Shown: positions 29,971-39,829 of the stretch, piece by piece
Numbering within the stretch: the first letter of the stretch is position 1
How the letters are laid out: each line of letters opens with the position of its first letter
Source: Serripes groenlandicus
Taxonomy: Eukaryota > Mollusca > Bivalvia > Cardiida > Cardiidae
Direction: 5' to 3'
NCBI GenBank assembly: GCA_031761405.1
Contig: JASEVX010000012.1
Location: forward strand, 24,382,694-24,446,693
Length of the DNA stretch: 64,000 nucleotides
The notes under the pieces: model-generated
Seen by the model: the letters and a program-made list of their open reading frames with translations, nothing else
What the model was told of the DNA's origin: nothing
Databases searched by the model: none
Made by a program: the position numbers and the translations under genes

Positions 29971-30545
29971 GGAGTTGAAACCATTGTGGCAAAAGTGGAA
30001 ATTGCCTACGATAAGCAATTTCTCCTTTTGTCACAATGTTTTCGATTGTCGTCTGCTGCACATGCGTCTGTAAGCGTCTGTAAGCGGGAAAATGGTTACA
30101 TCCTCCCCATGGAAGCGGAACCCTTTCCGTGATACTATAACAGTTCGAATATTGAAAATATTGTTGAAAATGGAATTATTGCTGACACTGAGAAATTCCT
30201 CCTTTTCACACAATGCTTTCAAACACGTTTCAAATTAATTCTTTTCATATGTTAACGTTATACTATGGACGTTTCTTTACTCGACACATTTTGAATGACA
30301 TTCTATAGATGAATGATAACGAGCAAGGGGAAAAATATATAGTTGAAACCTTTGTGGAAATGGGTCACGATAAACAATTCTGCAGCCGTCTGCTGCACAT
30401 GCGTCAACAAGCGAGGGTTGAACCGTATCCGTTATAGCTACTTAGTTACATACGAATGTTGAAGGTGTATTTGCAAACGGAGCAATTGCTGACAATGAGC
30501 AATTCCTCCTTTCCAAACAATGCTTTGAAACATGAATCAATTTTT
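29971..30545. mobile_element. Three degraded MITE-B-type copies
   Basis: 29971-30098 has the centre AAATTGCCTACGATAAGCAA and the right arm TCGTCTGCTGCACATGCG. 30130-30235 and 30340-30540 repeat the pattern with ATTGCTGACACTGAG, CTGCTGCACATGCGTC and AATTGCTGACAATGAG. Confidence 0.55.
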
Positions 30546-30736
30546 TTCTTTAACCTAGATTACGAGAACATTTGTTTACAGTTATTATTTTAACCTTTGC
30601 CACTTTTAGACACATTTGACTCACCTTAACAGATGAATGATAATCAGCAAGTTTGTCTTTTTCCACAATGTTTTCATCACTATTCAAAATAGGAAATAGA
30701 AATTAAATCTACAAATTAGAGATAAGTTAATTTCAT
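30546..30736. other. No feature recognised
   Basis: AT-rich. One short MITE-B-like phrase (TTTTTCCACAATGTTTTCA) near 30658. Confidence 0.3.
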
Positions 30737-30952
30737 CATTGATTGATTGGGGTTAACGCCGTTTTTAACATTTCCTCAGTAATACAACGGCGTCCAGTTC
30801 ACCTACAAATGTATTTCCTGGTTTTCGCACACCAGTACTGCACACAACAATCGTCCCAAGCAACTGGCTGCTTTTCCACATAGACTTAGCCCATTGGTGA
30901 AAGACGAATAACGCATGTCGCAGTGACTTTTGTTAAACGTCGGAAAGACATT
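30737..30952 (-). mobile_element. SINE-S1 (minus), parent of the 270-bp array
   Basis: ATTGATTGATTGGGGTTAAC at the 3' end, then CAACGGCGTCCAGTTCACC, ACACCAGTACTGCACACAA, GCTTTTCCACATAGACTTAG and CATTGGTGAAAGACGAATAA. It is cut off before the tRNA-like head. Confidence 0.85.
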
Positions 30953-31876
30953 TGGCCGAAAATGTCAACATACACACGAGTTATAACCGCAAGGTTATTA
31001 TTTATTTTATAATTGAGGTGCTTCTAGCGTTTTGGGACCACATTTATAATGTATATGCATTTGCATATTCACCTACAAATGTATTTACTGGTTTTCTCAC
31101 ACCAGTACTGCACACAACAATCTTCCCAAGCAACTGGCTGCTTTTCCACATAGACTTAGCCCATTGGTGAAAGACGAATGACGCATGTCGCAGTGACTTT
31201 TGTCAAACGTCGGAAAGACATTTGGCCGAAAATGTCAACATACACACGAGTTATAACCGCAAGGTTATTATTTATTTTATAATTGAGGTGCTTCTAGCGT
31301 TTTGGGACCACATTTATAATGTATATGCATTTGCATATTCACCTACAAATGTATTTACTGGTTTTCTCACACCAGTACTGCACACAACAATCTTCCCAAG
31401 CAACTGGCTGCTTTTCCACATAGACTTAGCCCATTGGTGAAAGACGAATGACGCATGTCGCAGTGACTTTTGTCAAACGTCGGAAAGACATTTGGCCGAA
31501 AATGTCAACATACACACGAGTTATAACCGCAAGGTTATTATTTATTTTATAATTGAGGTGCTTCTAGCGTTTTGGGACCACATTTATAATGTATATGCAT
31601 TTGCATATTCACCTACAAATGTATTTACTGGTTTTCTCACACCAGTACTGCACACAACAATCTTCCCAAGCAACTGGCTGCTTTTCCACATAGACTTAGC
31701 CCATTGGTGAAAGACGAATGACGCATGTCGCAGTGACTTTTGTCAAACGTCGGAAAGACATTTGGCCGAAAATGTCAACATACACACGAGTTATAACCGC
31801 AAGGTTATTATTTATTTTATAATTGAAGCGCTTCTAGCGTTTTGGGACCACATTTATAATGTATATGCGTTTGCGT
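30800..31876 (+). repeat. 270-bp tandem array, four units
   Basis: Units start at 30800, 31070, 31340 and 31610 (CACCTACAAATGTATTT). Each has about 160 bp of SINE-S1 plus about 110 bp of flank (ACACACGAGTTATAACCGCA, GCTTCTAGCGTTTTGGGACC). The central units look identical. The first unit has older SINE variants and the last ends in its own variants (GAAGCGCTTC, GCGTTTGCG). The identical 72-codon frames in three units are a consequence of this and I do not call them genes. Confidence 0.97.
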
Positions 31877-32051
31877 TAATTGAAATCTCAACGTCTGTCA
31901 ACGTGTAATCTAGTCCTAGATGTATCTGTTGACAAATAAATCTGTGCAATATATATTTTCAACTTTTTTAGTCTTTTGGGAATCATAAATAAGTGCATGT
32001 TTTGACCTTGTAACGCTTGTTTTCAACAAAATACTTCCTGCATTCTTCATT
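31877..32051 (-). repeat. Linker and block N left part
   Basis: From 31960: TTAGTCTTTTGGGAATCAT (block G-like phrase), then CCTTGTAACGCTTGTTTTC and CTTCCTGCATTCTTCATTTG, block N up to the MITE-A insertion. Confidence 0.5.
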
Positions 32052-33307
32052 TGAGCCGTACCGCGTGAAAACCAACCTTGTGGAATCTGCGTAAAGTATC
32101 GACCCGGATCATCTTGAGCATACCGCGCAGGTTTACCCGGATAGACACTTTTCGCCTCCTGTGGATTTTTGTTTGTTTTAGGAATTATTACTCTATACAT
32201 GTACCTCTATCCCCTTGAGACGGAATGTGTCTCCCCAGAACAGGCTGTGCGGACTGCGCAGGTGGATACATTGCGCAGGTTGATACATTGCGCAGGTTGA
32301 TACATTGCGCATGTTGATACATTGCGCAGGTTGATACATTGCATTGCGCAGGTTGATACATTGCGCAGGTTGATACATTGCATTGCACAGGTTGATACAT
32401 TGCGCAGGTGGATACATTGCGCATGTTGATACATTGCGCATGTTGATACATTGCGCATGTTGATACATTGCGCATGTTGATACATTGCGCATGTTGATAC
32501 ATTGCGCATGTTGATACATTGCATTGCGCATGTTGATACATTGCATTGCGCATGTTGATACATTGCGCATGTTGATACATTGCATTGCGCATGTTGATAC
32601 ATTGCGCAGGTTGATACATTGCATTGCGCAGGTTGATACATTGCGCAGGTGGATACATTGCGCAGGTTGATACATTGCGCTTGTTGATACATTGCATTGC
32701 GCAGGTTGACACATTGCGCAGGTTGATATATTGCATTGCGCAGGTTGATACATTGCGCATGTGGATACATTGCGCAGGTTGATACATTGCGCATGTTGAT
32801 ACATTGCGCAGGTTGATACATTGCGCAGGTTGATACATTGCGCAGGTTGATACGTTGCACAGGTTGATACATTGCGCAGGTGGATACATTGCGCAGGTGG
32901 ATACATTGCGCAGGTGGATACATTGCGCAAGTTGATACATTGCATTGTGCATGTTGATACATTGCGCAGGTTGATACATTGCATTGCACAGGTTGATACA
33001 TTGCGCAGGTTGATACATTGCGCATGTTGATACATTGCGCAGGTTGATACTTTGCATTGCGCAGGTTGATACATTGCGCAGGTTGATACATTGCGCAGGT
33101 GGATACATTGCGCATGTTGATACATTGCGCATGTTGATACATTGCGCATACATTGCGCATGTTGATACATTGCGCATGTTGATACATTGCGCAGGTTGAT
33201 ACATTGCATTGCGCATGTTGATACATTGCGCAGGTTGAAACATTGCATTGCGCAGGTTGATACATTGCGCAGAGGCCATACTATAGGTTTTCTCGCGAGA
33301 CGGCTCA
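32052..33307 (+). mobile_element. MITE-A expanded to 1256 bp by an internal minisatellite
   Basis: Both termini are present (TGAGCCGTACCGCGTGAAAA and TTTCTCGCGAGACGGCTCA) and it sits inside block N (31960-32051 and 33308-33345). The first ~190 bp follow the normal family. From about 32240 to 33275 the second inner module is replaced by the tandem array. Normal copies are about 260 bp. Confidence 0.95.
32240..33275 (+). repeat. 17/22-bp minisatellite inside MITE-A
   Basis: Unit TGCGCAGGTTGATACAT (17 bp), with GCAGG or GCATG variants, a GTGGAT variant, and a 22-bp form carrying an extra CATTG. Roughly 55-60 units. All three minus-strand frames stay open for about 350-385 codons because the unit has no stop in any frame; these are artefacts. 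Similar to, and derived from, the MITE-A segment around CTGCGCAGGCTGAT. Confidence 0.97.
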
Positions 33308-33429
33308 TTTTCCATTAAAGTTTCAAGTATCCAGGATCTTGTCAAAATGTTTCAACTCAATTCAACTCAATTTTATTAGGCATTCGGCAAATAACATTGG
33401 CCATAAACAATAGTTACATAAAAATATGA
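33308..33429 (-). repeat. Block N right part and linker
   Basis: TTTCCATTAAAGTTTCAAGT and ATCCAGGATCTTGTCAAAAT, then TTCAACTCAATTCAACTCAA, unmatched elsewhere. Confidence 0.5.
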
Positions 33430-33545
33430 TAAATATCCAGACTCCAGCGAATCAGTCGTAAATCTTACCCCCACAATCCTGAGCGCCAAGGAGGGAAGGT
33501 CACTACTACCATTTTTTTTAAAAAAAGTATTTGGTATGAGACATT
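33430..33545 (-). mobile_element. SINE-D fragment
   Basis: CCAGACTCCAGCGAATCAGT, CCCACAATCCTGAGCGCC and AAGGAGGGAAGGTCACTACT. Confidence 0.65.
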
Positions 33546-34058
33546 ATTTTTTTACGATTTGTAACGGTTAGTTTACGATTTGTTTACGGATTATTGACGG
33601 ATTATTACGAGTGCTTACGTGTTGTTTACGATTTCATTCGGGTCGTGTTACGATGGCTTTTCGGACTGTTACGAGTTATTACGAGTACTTTACATGTAGT
33701 TACAAGTACTTTACGAATAGATACGTAAACTTTACGTACTAAAGCTGCACAATCGAACATTTCTTTTTCAGTTGTTATTCAGACGTTATAGAAGTCACAT
33801 CTCTGCATATCTGCTCTACAATATCTACAAGCATGGCTCCAAAGAAGAAGGCAGTCAACAAGAAGTCTCCTGCTCTTTGAAAATCTTCCGCGGAAAATGA
33901 GGACACACTCGCTTTCCCCTGAACCACCACCGCAGCCAGATGTAGAAGACACTGAAGACACTGAAATCGAGGTTGATATAGTAGCCAGTGAAGGATCCGT
34001 GAATTTGTGCGATCCGTAAGGACTCGTAAGAAAGATCCGTGTATGTGAACGGGGCATA
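33546..34058 (+). mobile_element. TTACGA-rich decayed DNA element with a lysine-rich ORF start
   Basis: The left 200 bp is crowded with TTTACGATT, TTACGAGT and TTTACGGATT motifs; the right end (33999-34050) carries complementary-sense CGTAAGG and CGTAAGAAAG, as subterminal repeats of a DNA transposon would. Between them, at 33835, an ATG opens MAPKKKAVNKKSPAL then a stop; a +1 frame continues PEPPPQPDVEDTEDTEIE. A basic leader followed by an acidic, proline-rich part resembles the start of the protein at 8514 on the minus strand. Possibly the accessory gene of a Harbinger-like element; not certain. Confidence 0.45.
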
Positions 34059-34620
34059 AGCCACGATGGCTTCAAAAGTCGTTTATGCACGTGGGAAATG
34101 GTTAATGAAAACGAATTTATATTGGTTTATAGTGTACTACAAAGTTGTAACAGAATTTTCGAATTTCATAACTATTTCTTAATATATTCTACAATCATCC
34201 AACTAATTAAGCGACATTTTCCTTGAGCAAGGCACGTTTCCTAACCCATGTTTGGATAATTAAAGAATAAGTTAGAACATGTTTTGAAATTCGAATATTC
34301 TATTATTAACTGTTTAATTCGGTAATCATTAATAAGTGCACCGTTCGTCTTGAAATATAGCGGAACCTGTGTATAAAGACCACCAATAGGAACACAACAG
34401 TATGTTGTTTGTTAACCGGTGGTCTTTAAATACAGGGTCATTTATGCAGAAAAGGAGCAATTGGGAAACTAAAAGTATGGTCACTATAGACAGGGAATTG
34501 CTACTCTAAGGTGGTCTTTGGCACAGGTTCAGCTGTATATGATAAATGAAATAATATAAAAAATCCTTCTACGTCAAATAAATCAGTTTTTAACTTTCAA
34601 ACAAACACGATTTTCGACTT
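34059..34620 (-). repeat. Block C' (34059-34105) and block G (34106-34620), inverted
   Basis: CACGATGGCTTCAAAAGTCG, GTGGGAAATGGTTAATG, then TTGGTTTATAGTGTACTAC, TTGAGCAAGGCACGTTTCC and GGAACACAACAGTATG. At about 34185 the block reads TTTCTTAATATATTC without the 887-bp TTAA element. Confidence 0.7.
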
Positions 34621-34800
34621 AACCCTTTTCTCCATACAGACGCTTTCTGACGTCATGTAGCACCAGTTTCACCTTTTGCCACAATGGTTTCAACTTTTTT
34701 CAACAATTTCTCTTTCAATATTAGACATTTGTTATATTTTTGCTTGCTCAGATGTTTTCATATTCGCCTGCTGCAGATGTGTTGTATGTTAAATCTTTCG
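34621..34800. mobile_element. MITE-B, diverged
   Basis: AACCCTTTTCTCCATACAGA, TTCACCTTTTGCCACAATGG and CGCCTGCTGCAGATGTG, ending GTATGTTAA. Confidence 0.65.
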
Positions 34801-34802
34801 GC

Positions 34803-34997
34803 GTCAAAGGCAATATTGAGCTTTTTGCAAACAATGCAGATTCAGGTGAGTCAGCTCGTAACGAGCTGTCTCACCTGAAACCTGCATTGTTTGGCTGTGA
34901 GTTATAAAAATATTCAAAAAATCCTATACCATGAAAATAGAGTCGTCCGTATTTGAACATGGAAGATTCTACTTTAAACAATTCGGCGCTGAAAGGG
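34803..34997. mobile_element. MITE-I, copy 2
   Basis: TTAA at 34799-34802 and 34998-35001. Ends ATCTTTCGGCGTCAAAGG and TTCGGCGCTGAAAGGG. Central hairpin GGTGAGTCAGCTCGTAACGA with CTCACCTG. Inverted relative to copy 1. The first copy shares its right arm (GGCAATATTGAG in complement). Confidence 0.85.
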
Positions 34998-35128
34998 TTA
35001 AAGGTATTTCACGTTCCATTACTGTTATTGTATGCGGTTTTTCCTTATGATGGTTTTTGTCTCCACGGACTAGTAGCCTCAATGCCTCCATTCATTTATA
35101 TATGAAGTAATACAAAATCAATTTGCGG
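34998..35128. other. No feature recognised
   Basis: Linker up to the 25/30-bp array. Confidence 0.3.
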
Positions 35129-36551
35129 TAACTATTTTGTAACCAGTACGGGGTAACTGTTTTGTAACCAGTACGGGGTAACTATTTTGTAACCAGTACG
35201 GGGTATTATAACTTTTTTTGTAACCAGTACGGGGTATTATAACTATTTTGTAACCATTACGGGGTGTTATAACTGTTTTGTAACCAGTGCGGGGTATTAT
35301 AACTGTTTTGAAACCAGTACGGTGTATTATGACTGTTTTGCAACCAGTACGGGGTATTATAACTGTTTTGTAACCAGTACGGGGTATTATAACTGTTTTG
35401 TAACCAGTACGGGTTAACTTTTTTGTAACCAGTACGGGGTATTATAACTTTTGTGTAACCAGTATGGGGTATTATAACTTTTTTGTAACCAGTACGGGGT
35501 ATTATAACTATTTTGTAACCAGTACGGGGTATTATAACTATTTTGTAACCAGTACAGGGTATTATAACTGTTTTGTAACCAGTACGGGGTATTATAACTA
35601 TTTTGAAACCAGTACGCGGTAACTGTTTTGTAACCAGTACGGGGTAACTGTTTTGCAACCAGTACGGGGTAACTGTTTTGTAACCAGTACGGGGTATTAT
35701 AACTGTTTTGTAACCAGTACGGGTTAACTTTTTTGTAACCAGTACGGGGTATTATAACTTTTGTGTAACCAGTATGGGGTATTATAACTTTTTTGTAACC
35801 AGTACGGGGTATTATAACTATTTTGTAACCAGTACGGGGTATTATAACTATTTTGTGACCAGTACGGGGTAATATAACTGTTTTGTAACCAGTACGGGGT
35901 ATTATAACTATTTTGTAACCAGTACACGGTAACTGTTTTGTAACCAGTACGGGGTAACTGTTTTGTAACCAGTACGGGGTAACTGTTTTGTAACCAGTAC
36001 GGGGTATTATAACTGTTTTGTAACCAGTACGGGGTATTATAACTATTTTCTAACCAGTACGCGGTAACTGTTTTGTAACCAGTACGGGGTAACTATTTTG
36101 TAACCAGTACGGGGTAACTGTTTTGTAACCAGTGCGGGGTATTATAACTGTTTTTGTAACCAGTACGGGGTATTATAACTATTTTGTAACCAGTACGCGG
36201 TAACTGTTTTGTAACCAGTACGGGGTAACTATTTTGTAACCAGTACGGGGTATTATAACTTTTTTGTAACCAGTACGGGGTATTATAACTATTTTGTAAT
36301 CAGCACGGGGTATTATAACTTTTTTGTAACCAGTACGGGGTATTATAACTATTTTGTAACCAGTACGGGGTATCATAACTTTTTTGTAACCAGTACGCGG
36401 TAACTGTTTTGTAACCAGTACGGGGTAACTATTTTGTAACCAGTACGGGGTAACTGTTTTGTAACCAGTACGGGGTAACTGTTGTGTAACCAGTACGGGG
36501 TAACTGTTTTGTAACCATTACGGGGTATTATAACTATTCTGTAACCAGTAC
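35129..36551 (+). repeat. 25/30-bp tandem array, about 50 units
   Basis: Short unit: TAACTGTTTTGTAACCAGTA then CGGGG (25 bp). Long unit has TATTA added after GGGG (30 bp). Units mix irregularly, but 35401-35710 is repeated as a block from 35711 (310-bp offset) with the same rare variants (CGGGTTAAC, AGTATGGGG, TTGTGTAACC). Minus-strand frames rich in PRTGYK or TPYWLQNSY are artefacts. Confidence 0.97.
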
Positions 36552-36709
36552 GGAGCTCCTGGAATGAGTGAACACACATTCAGAAGTATTTTCACATTAA
36601 AGGTGCTAAACCCCAGATTCTATATAGTATAGTCAAAGTTTAAAAAAATGTTCAAAAGTTGTCTTGAACTATTAGAAATATAATTTTAGGATAACATCAG
36701 AGTAATAAT
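36552..36709. other. No feature recognised
   Basis: Linker after the array. Confidence 0.3.
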
Positions 36710-36955
36710 AACACTTTCCAGTACAATAAACATCTAAATATTGATTATTCATGCTTCATTTTCACTGGGTTAACATACCCATTAAGCCAAATTTTGCACA
36801 TTTCCATGACTTTCAATTGACTGTTTTTCAACATTTACTGCCAAAATAGTTTTGAACTATGTATGACTTACTTTGTTGTCACCATTAGCAATATTTGCAG
36901 AAGTTTCAACATTTCAAAATGTTGTTATCTCCATCTGGAGTTCAGTACGTTTAAA
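36710..36955 (+). repeat. Dispersed block M, copy 1
   Basis: AACACTTTCCAGTACAATAA, ACATACCCATTAAGCCAA, CATGACTTTCAATTGACTGT and GTTATCTCCATCTGGAGTT. Copy 2 at 51006-51245, same orientation, differing by scattered substitutions. Confidence 0.8.
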
Positions 36956-37155
36956 ACTATATGTATGATACATATGCCAATGCTGTGTACATGTATGTAT
37001 TAATCGACATACCATTTCTGTAGTATAAATAAAGTTCGATAACGGTTGCGTTATTAAGAGCATTATCTTCAGCTTAAATCAAGGCCTAATTATACTAAGG
37101 TGTTTTAGATAAGTGTATCGAAATGTGCTCGTGCTCCTCTACCCATTCTGTTATG
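36956..37155. other. No feature recognised
   Basis: AT-rich; no match in the window. Confidence 0.3.
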
Positions 37156-37159
37156 ATAG

Positions 37160-37260
37160 GGTTTACATTTAACGTCTAATTGAGGTGAGCTCCATGGCTT
37201 ATTTTATTGTTTTGAAAATACAAACAAAATCGAATTATTTTAGCTACATGCTTATGTATA
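37160..37260 (+). repeat. ~100-bp MITE-A flank, duplicated at 37928-38020
   Basis: GTTTACATTTAACGTCTAAT, GGCTTATTTTATTGTTTTGA and CATGCTTATGTATA. The same flank precedes the MITE-A copy at 38021, so flank plus MITE form a ~770-bp tandem duplication. Confidence 0.75.
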
Positions 37261-37524
37261 TGAGCCGTTCCACGACAAAACCAACATTATTGACTCTGCG
37301 TAATGTATCGAACCAGATCAGCCTGCGCAGTCCGCGCAGACTAATCCGGGCCGACACATTCCGTCTCGGGGGGGATAGAGGTATAGAGTAATGATTCCTG
37401 AAACAGAAAATCCACAGAAGGCGAAAAGTGTCTGTCCGGGTTAGCCTGCGCGGCATGCTTAGGCTGATCCGGTTCGATGCTTAAGCGGAGTCAATAATGT
37501 TGTTTTTTCTCGTGGAACGGCTCA
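37261..37524 (-). mobile_element. MITE-A, full length
   Basis: 264 bp; TGAGCCGTTCCACGACAAAA and TTTCTCGTGGAACGGCTCA. All inner modules present. Flanks TATA on both sides. Confidence 0.93.
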
Positions 37525-37532
37525 TATATATT

Positions 37533-37667
37533 TGAGCAGTCAAACGAGAAAACCAACATTATGGCATCTGTGTAATGTATCAACCCGGATCAGCCTAAAC
37601 ATGCCGCGCAGGACAACCCGGACGGACAGTTTTCGCCTCCTGTGGATTTTCTGTTTCAGGAGTCATT
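37533..37667 (+). mobile_element. MITE-A half copy, ended by a SINE
   Basis: TGAGCAGTCAAACGAGAAAA to GGATTTTCTGTTTCAGGAGT, then the SINE-S1 tail begins. Confidence 0.85.
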
Positions 37668-37929
37668 GATTGATTGTTTTGGGTTTAACGCTTTTTTTAA
37701 AAGACAAAAAAGTCATATCACGGCAGCCAGTTCACCTATTCATGTGTTTCCTTGCTTTCTCACACCAGTAATCCACACAGCAGTCTTTCCAAGCAACTGA
37801 CTGTTAGCACCCATTGGTGGAAAACGAATGACGCTTGTCACAATGAATTTTGTCAAATGACGGAAAGAATGCTGGCCGAGCTGGGGTTCGAACCCACAGC
37901 CCCTGGATTAGCAGCCCGCGTCGTGGTAA
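37668..37929 (-). mobile_element. SINE-S1, minus, with most of the head
   Basis: Tail TTGATTGATTGTTTTGGG, then CATATCACGGCAGCCAGTTC, CACACCAGTAATCCACACAG, GAAAACGAATGACGCTTGTC, then the B box in complement (GGTTCGAACCCACAGCCCC) and GCAGCCCGCGTCGTGG. Confidence 0.85.
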
Positions 37930-38020
37930 TGTTTACATTTCTCGTGTAATTGAGCTCCTCGGTTTATTTTCTTGTTTTGATAATGCAAAATCGAATTGTA
38001 TCTACATGTATATGTATATT

Positions 38021-38282
38021 TGAGCCGTCCCGCGAGAAACCAACACAATGGCATCTGCGTAATGCATCGACTCAGATCAGCATGAGAAGTCAACGCAGAC
38101 TGATCCAGGCTGACACATTCCGTCTCAGGGGGATAAAGGTACAAAGTAATTATTCCCGAAACAGAAAATCCACATGAGGCGAAACGTGTCTGTCCGGGTT
38201 AGCCTGCGCGGCGTGCTTAGGCTGATCCGGGTCGATACTTTACGCAGAGCCCATAATGTTGGTTTATTCGCGGAACGGCTCA
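38021..38282 (-). mobile_element. MITE-A, full length
   Basis: 262 bp; TGAGCCGTCCCGCGAGAAAC to TTATTCGCGGAACGGCTCA, flanked by TT on both sides. Confidence 0.93.
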
Positions 38283-38337
38283 TTTATCCTTTTGATTTGA
38301 ATATGAGCTTGTAGGCTTAGTATCGATTAAAATTTCA

Positions 38338-38362
38338 GTATTGTTCTGTTCTGTTCTGTTCT
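38338..38362 (+). repeat. (CTGTT)n microsatellite
   Basis: TTCTGTTCTGTTCTGTTCTG. Confidence 0.9.
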
Positions 38363-38612
38363 GTGCTTTTGCACACAGGTCATGATCAGGTCATTGGTGT
38401 CAATCAATATTCGCGTGCATAATTGCGAGTACAACAAAGACAATTTAAATTTAGCATATCATATATCATAATTAAAATCGTTTGAACCTTTTTTATACTT
38501 TGATGTATTATATATATTTATATATATTTATGGACGGCATAAATAACTTTCCAAATATGGAATATCGTATGTATATATATTATATAACATTTTCTTTGTG
38601 CCTTTGAAAAAC
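38363..38612. other. No gene recognised
   Basis: AT-rich sequence with a TATATTTA tract near 38510-38530. Confidence 0.3.
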
Positions 38613-38616
38613 AAAT

Positions 38617-38863
38617 CGAGGGCATGGCGTGAAACGGTTGTAACTAAAAACCTATTTTGAAAACCTTGGTGTAGGGGCAATTCTGACCCTTTTGTAATCA
38701 ATGCAAATTTAGGTGCCATTGCTCAGAACGAGCAATGGCACCTAAATTTCCATTGTTTACCAAGAAAAATAATTTAACGCTTATAAAGACTTTATGGCGA
38801 GGTGATTAACCTTGGTAAAAAAAATACCAATTTTAGTTACAACCGTTTCACGCCAAGCCCTCG
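38617..38863. mobile_element. MITE-J, copy 1: 247 bp, 4-bp TSD AAAT
   Basis: Inverted ends CGAGGGCATGGCGTGAAACG and, in complement, CGAGGGCTTGGCGTGAAACG, extending to GGTTGTAACTAAAA. Central palindrome GGTGCCATTGCTCAGAACGA and complement. Flanked by AAAT (38613-38616 and 38864-38867). The second copy at 55602 has the same length once an insertion is removed. Confidence 0.95.
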
Positions 38864-38867
38864 AAAT

Positions 38868-39039
38868 AATCTTGCCCAATTTACATTCGATTGCAACTTC
38901 CTTTTGAAAAAAACCTTGACTGCTGGAACCGACTTTGTAAAATATCATGTATTATGCAAGAAAGAAATGACCAATAGCCTAGTGGCTAAGAGGCATCCGC
39001 TTCCAGAACGGGAGAGCCCGTGTGAAAGAATTATTGAAC
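38868..39039. other. No gene recognised
   Basis: Contains short pieces of block H (ATTATGCAAGAAAGAAATGA near 38950) but no intact element. Confidence 0.35.
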
Positions 39040-39290
39040 CCGGCATTTGCTATCGGGGATAATTTACCATATAGAAATAAAGAGAACTTGTAACTTTAAC
39101 GCGCTATAACGCTTTTATTAATTAAGTCAATGTTTAGGTGCAAACGGCTTGACAATATATAATTATCTGTCTTTAACATGCATATTTTATTTTTCGAGAT
39201 TTTTTTTATATAGATTGTCTTTTTTAGGTTTAATAAACGTTGTCAATTTCATATAAACAAAGATAAAAATGAAGGTGAGAATTAACCCTA
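39040..39290 (+). repeat. Dispersed block K, copy 2
   Basis: ACCCGGCATTTGCTATCGGG, TAACGCGCTATAACGC and TTTAACATGCATATTTTATT; see 17808-18060. Confidence 0.75.
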
Positions 39291-39402
39291 GTGGCGACAG
39301 TGGCGTCCGCTCAGATATGGCCGGTTGGTTAGCCGAGCCGTCAGCTAGTTAAATAATGGTACCGAACGCATGTCAAACGATTGGATTCGGGAGGTAAAAA
39401 TG

Positions 39403-39755
39403 CAGGGGCGTAGCTTGGCAATAATCAATGTGTAGGCCGTCTCGTGAGAAAATCAACATTGTGGACTCTGCGTAAAGTATCGACCCTGATCAGCCTAAGC
39501 ATGCCACACAGGCCTACCCGGATATACACTTTTCGCCTCCTGTGGATTTTCTCTTTCAGGAATCACTACTCTATCTATCCCCCCCCCCCCTCCCTTAGCC
39601 GGAATGTGTCAGCCGGATCAGTCTGCGCGGACAGCGCAGGCTGATCTGGTCGATATATTACGCAGATGTGTATCGCCGCAGCTGCATTTTGGGGGCATTT
39701 TAAGAAAACATGTGTAGGCACGTGCCTACAGTGCCTAAAGGGAGCTACGCCCCTG
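39403..39755. mobile_element. hAT-like MITE carrying a MITE-A inside
   Basis: Ends CAGGGGCGTAGCT and AGCTACGCCCCTG are perfect inverted repeats of hAT type; AAATG stands on both sides (a full 8-bp hAT duplication is not visible). The interior 39436-39672 is a MITE-A (GCCGTCTCGTGAGAAAATCA to GATATATTACGCAGATG) with a C-rich run at 39578-39594. TGTGTAGGCACGTGCCTACA near 39709 is a palindrome. Confidence 0.8.
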
Positions 39756-39829
39756 AAATGTGTTCGGGCCAAAAGTGTCTAATAAGCCAGAAATTGCTGG
39801 CCCTTTTAATGCTGACTCTATAGGTTACA
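39756..39829. other. No feature recognised
   Basis: Short linker. Confidence 0.3.

Noticed and set aside
30952..31710. Three identical 72-codon genes
   Set aside because: Copies of a frame made from antisense SINE and flank in the 270-bp repeat; identity is explained by recent amplification of DNA.
32240..33275. CRISPR array
   Set aside because: Repeats are directly contiguous with no unique spacers, lie inside a MITE, and the genome is animal.
32188..33345. 385-codon repeat protein on the minus strand
   Set aside because: All three frames are equally open because the 17-bp unit has no stops; nothing favours one frame.
33546..33760. Telomere-like or centromeric TTTACG repeats
   Set aside because: Motifs are irregular in spacing and limited to about 200 bp; subterminal transposon repeats explain them better.
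35129..36551. Array derived from the SINE-D phrase TTACCAGTACTACTGG
   Set aside because: Only TAACCAGTAC resembles it; the rest of the unit does not align, so derivation is not supported.
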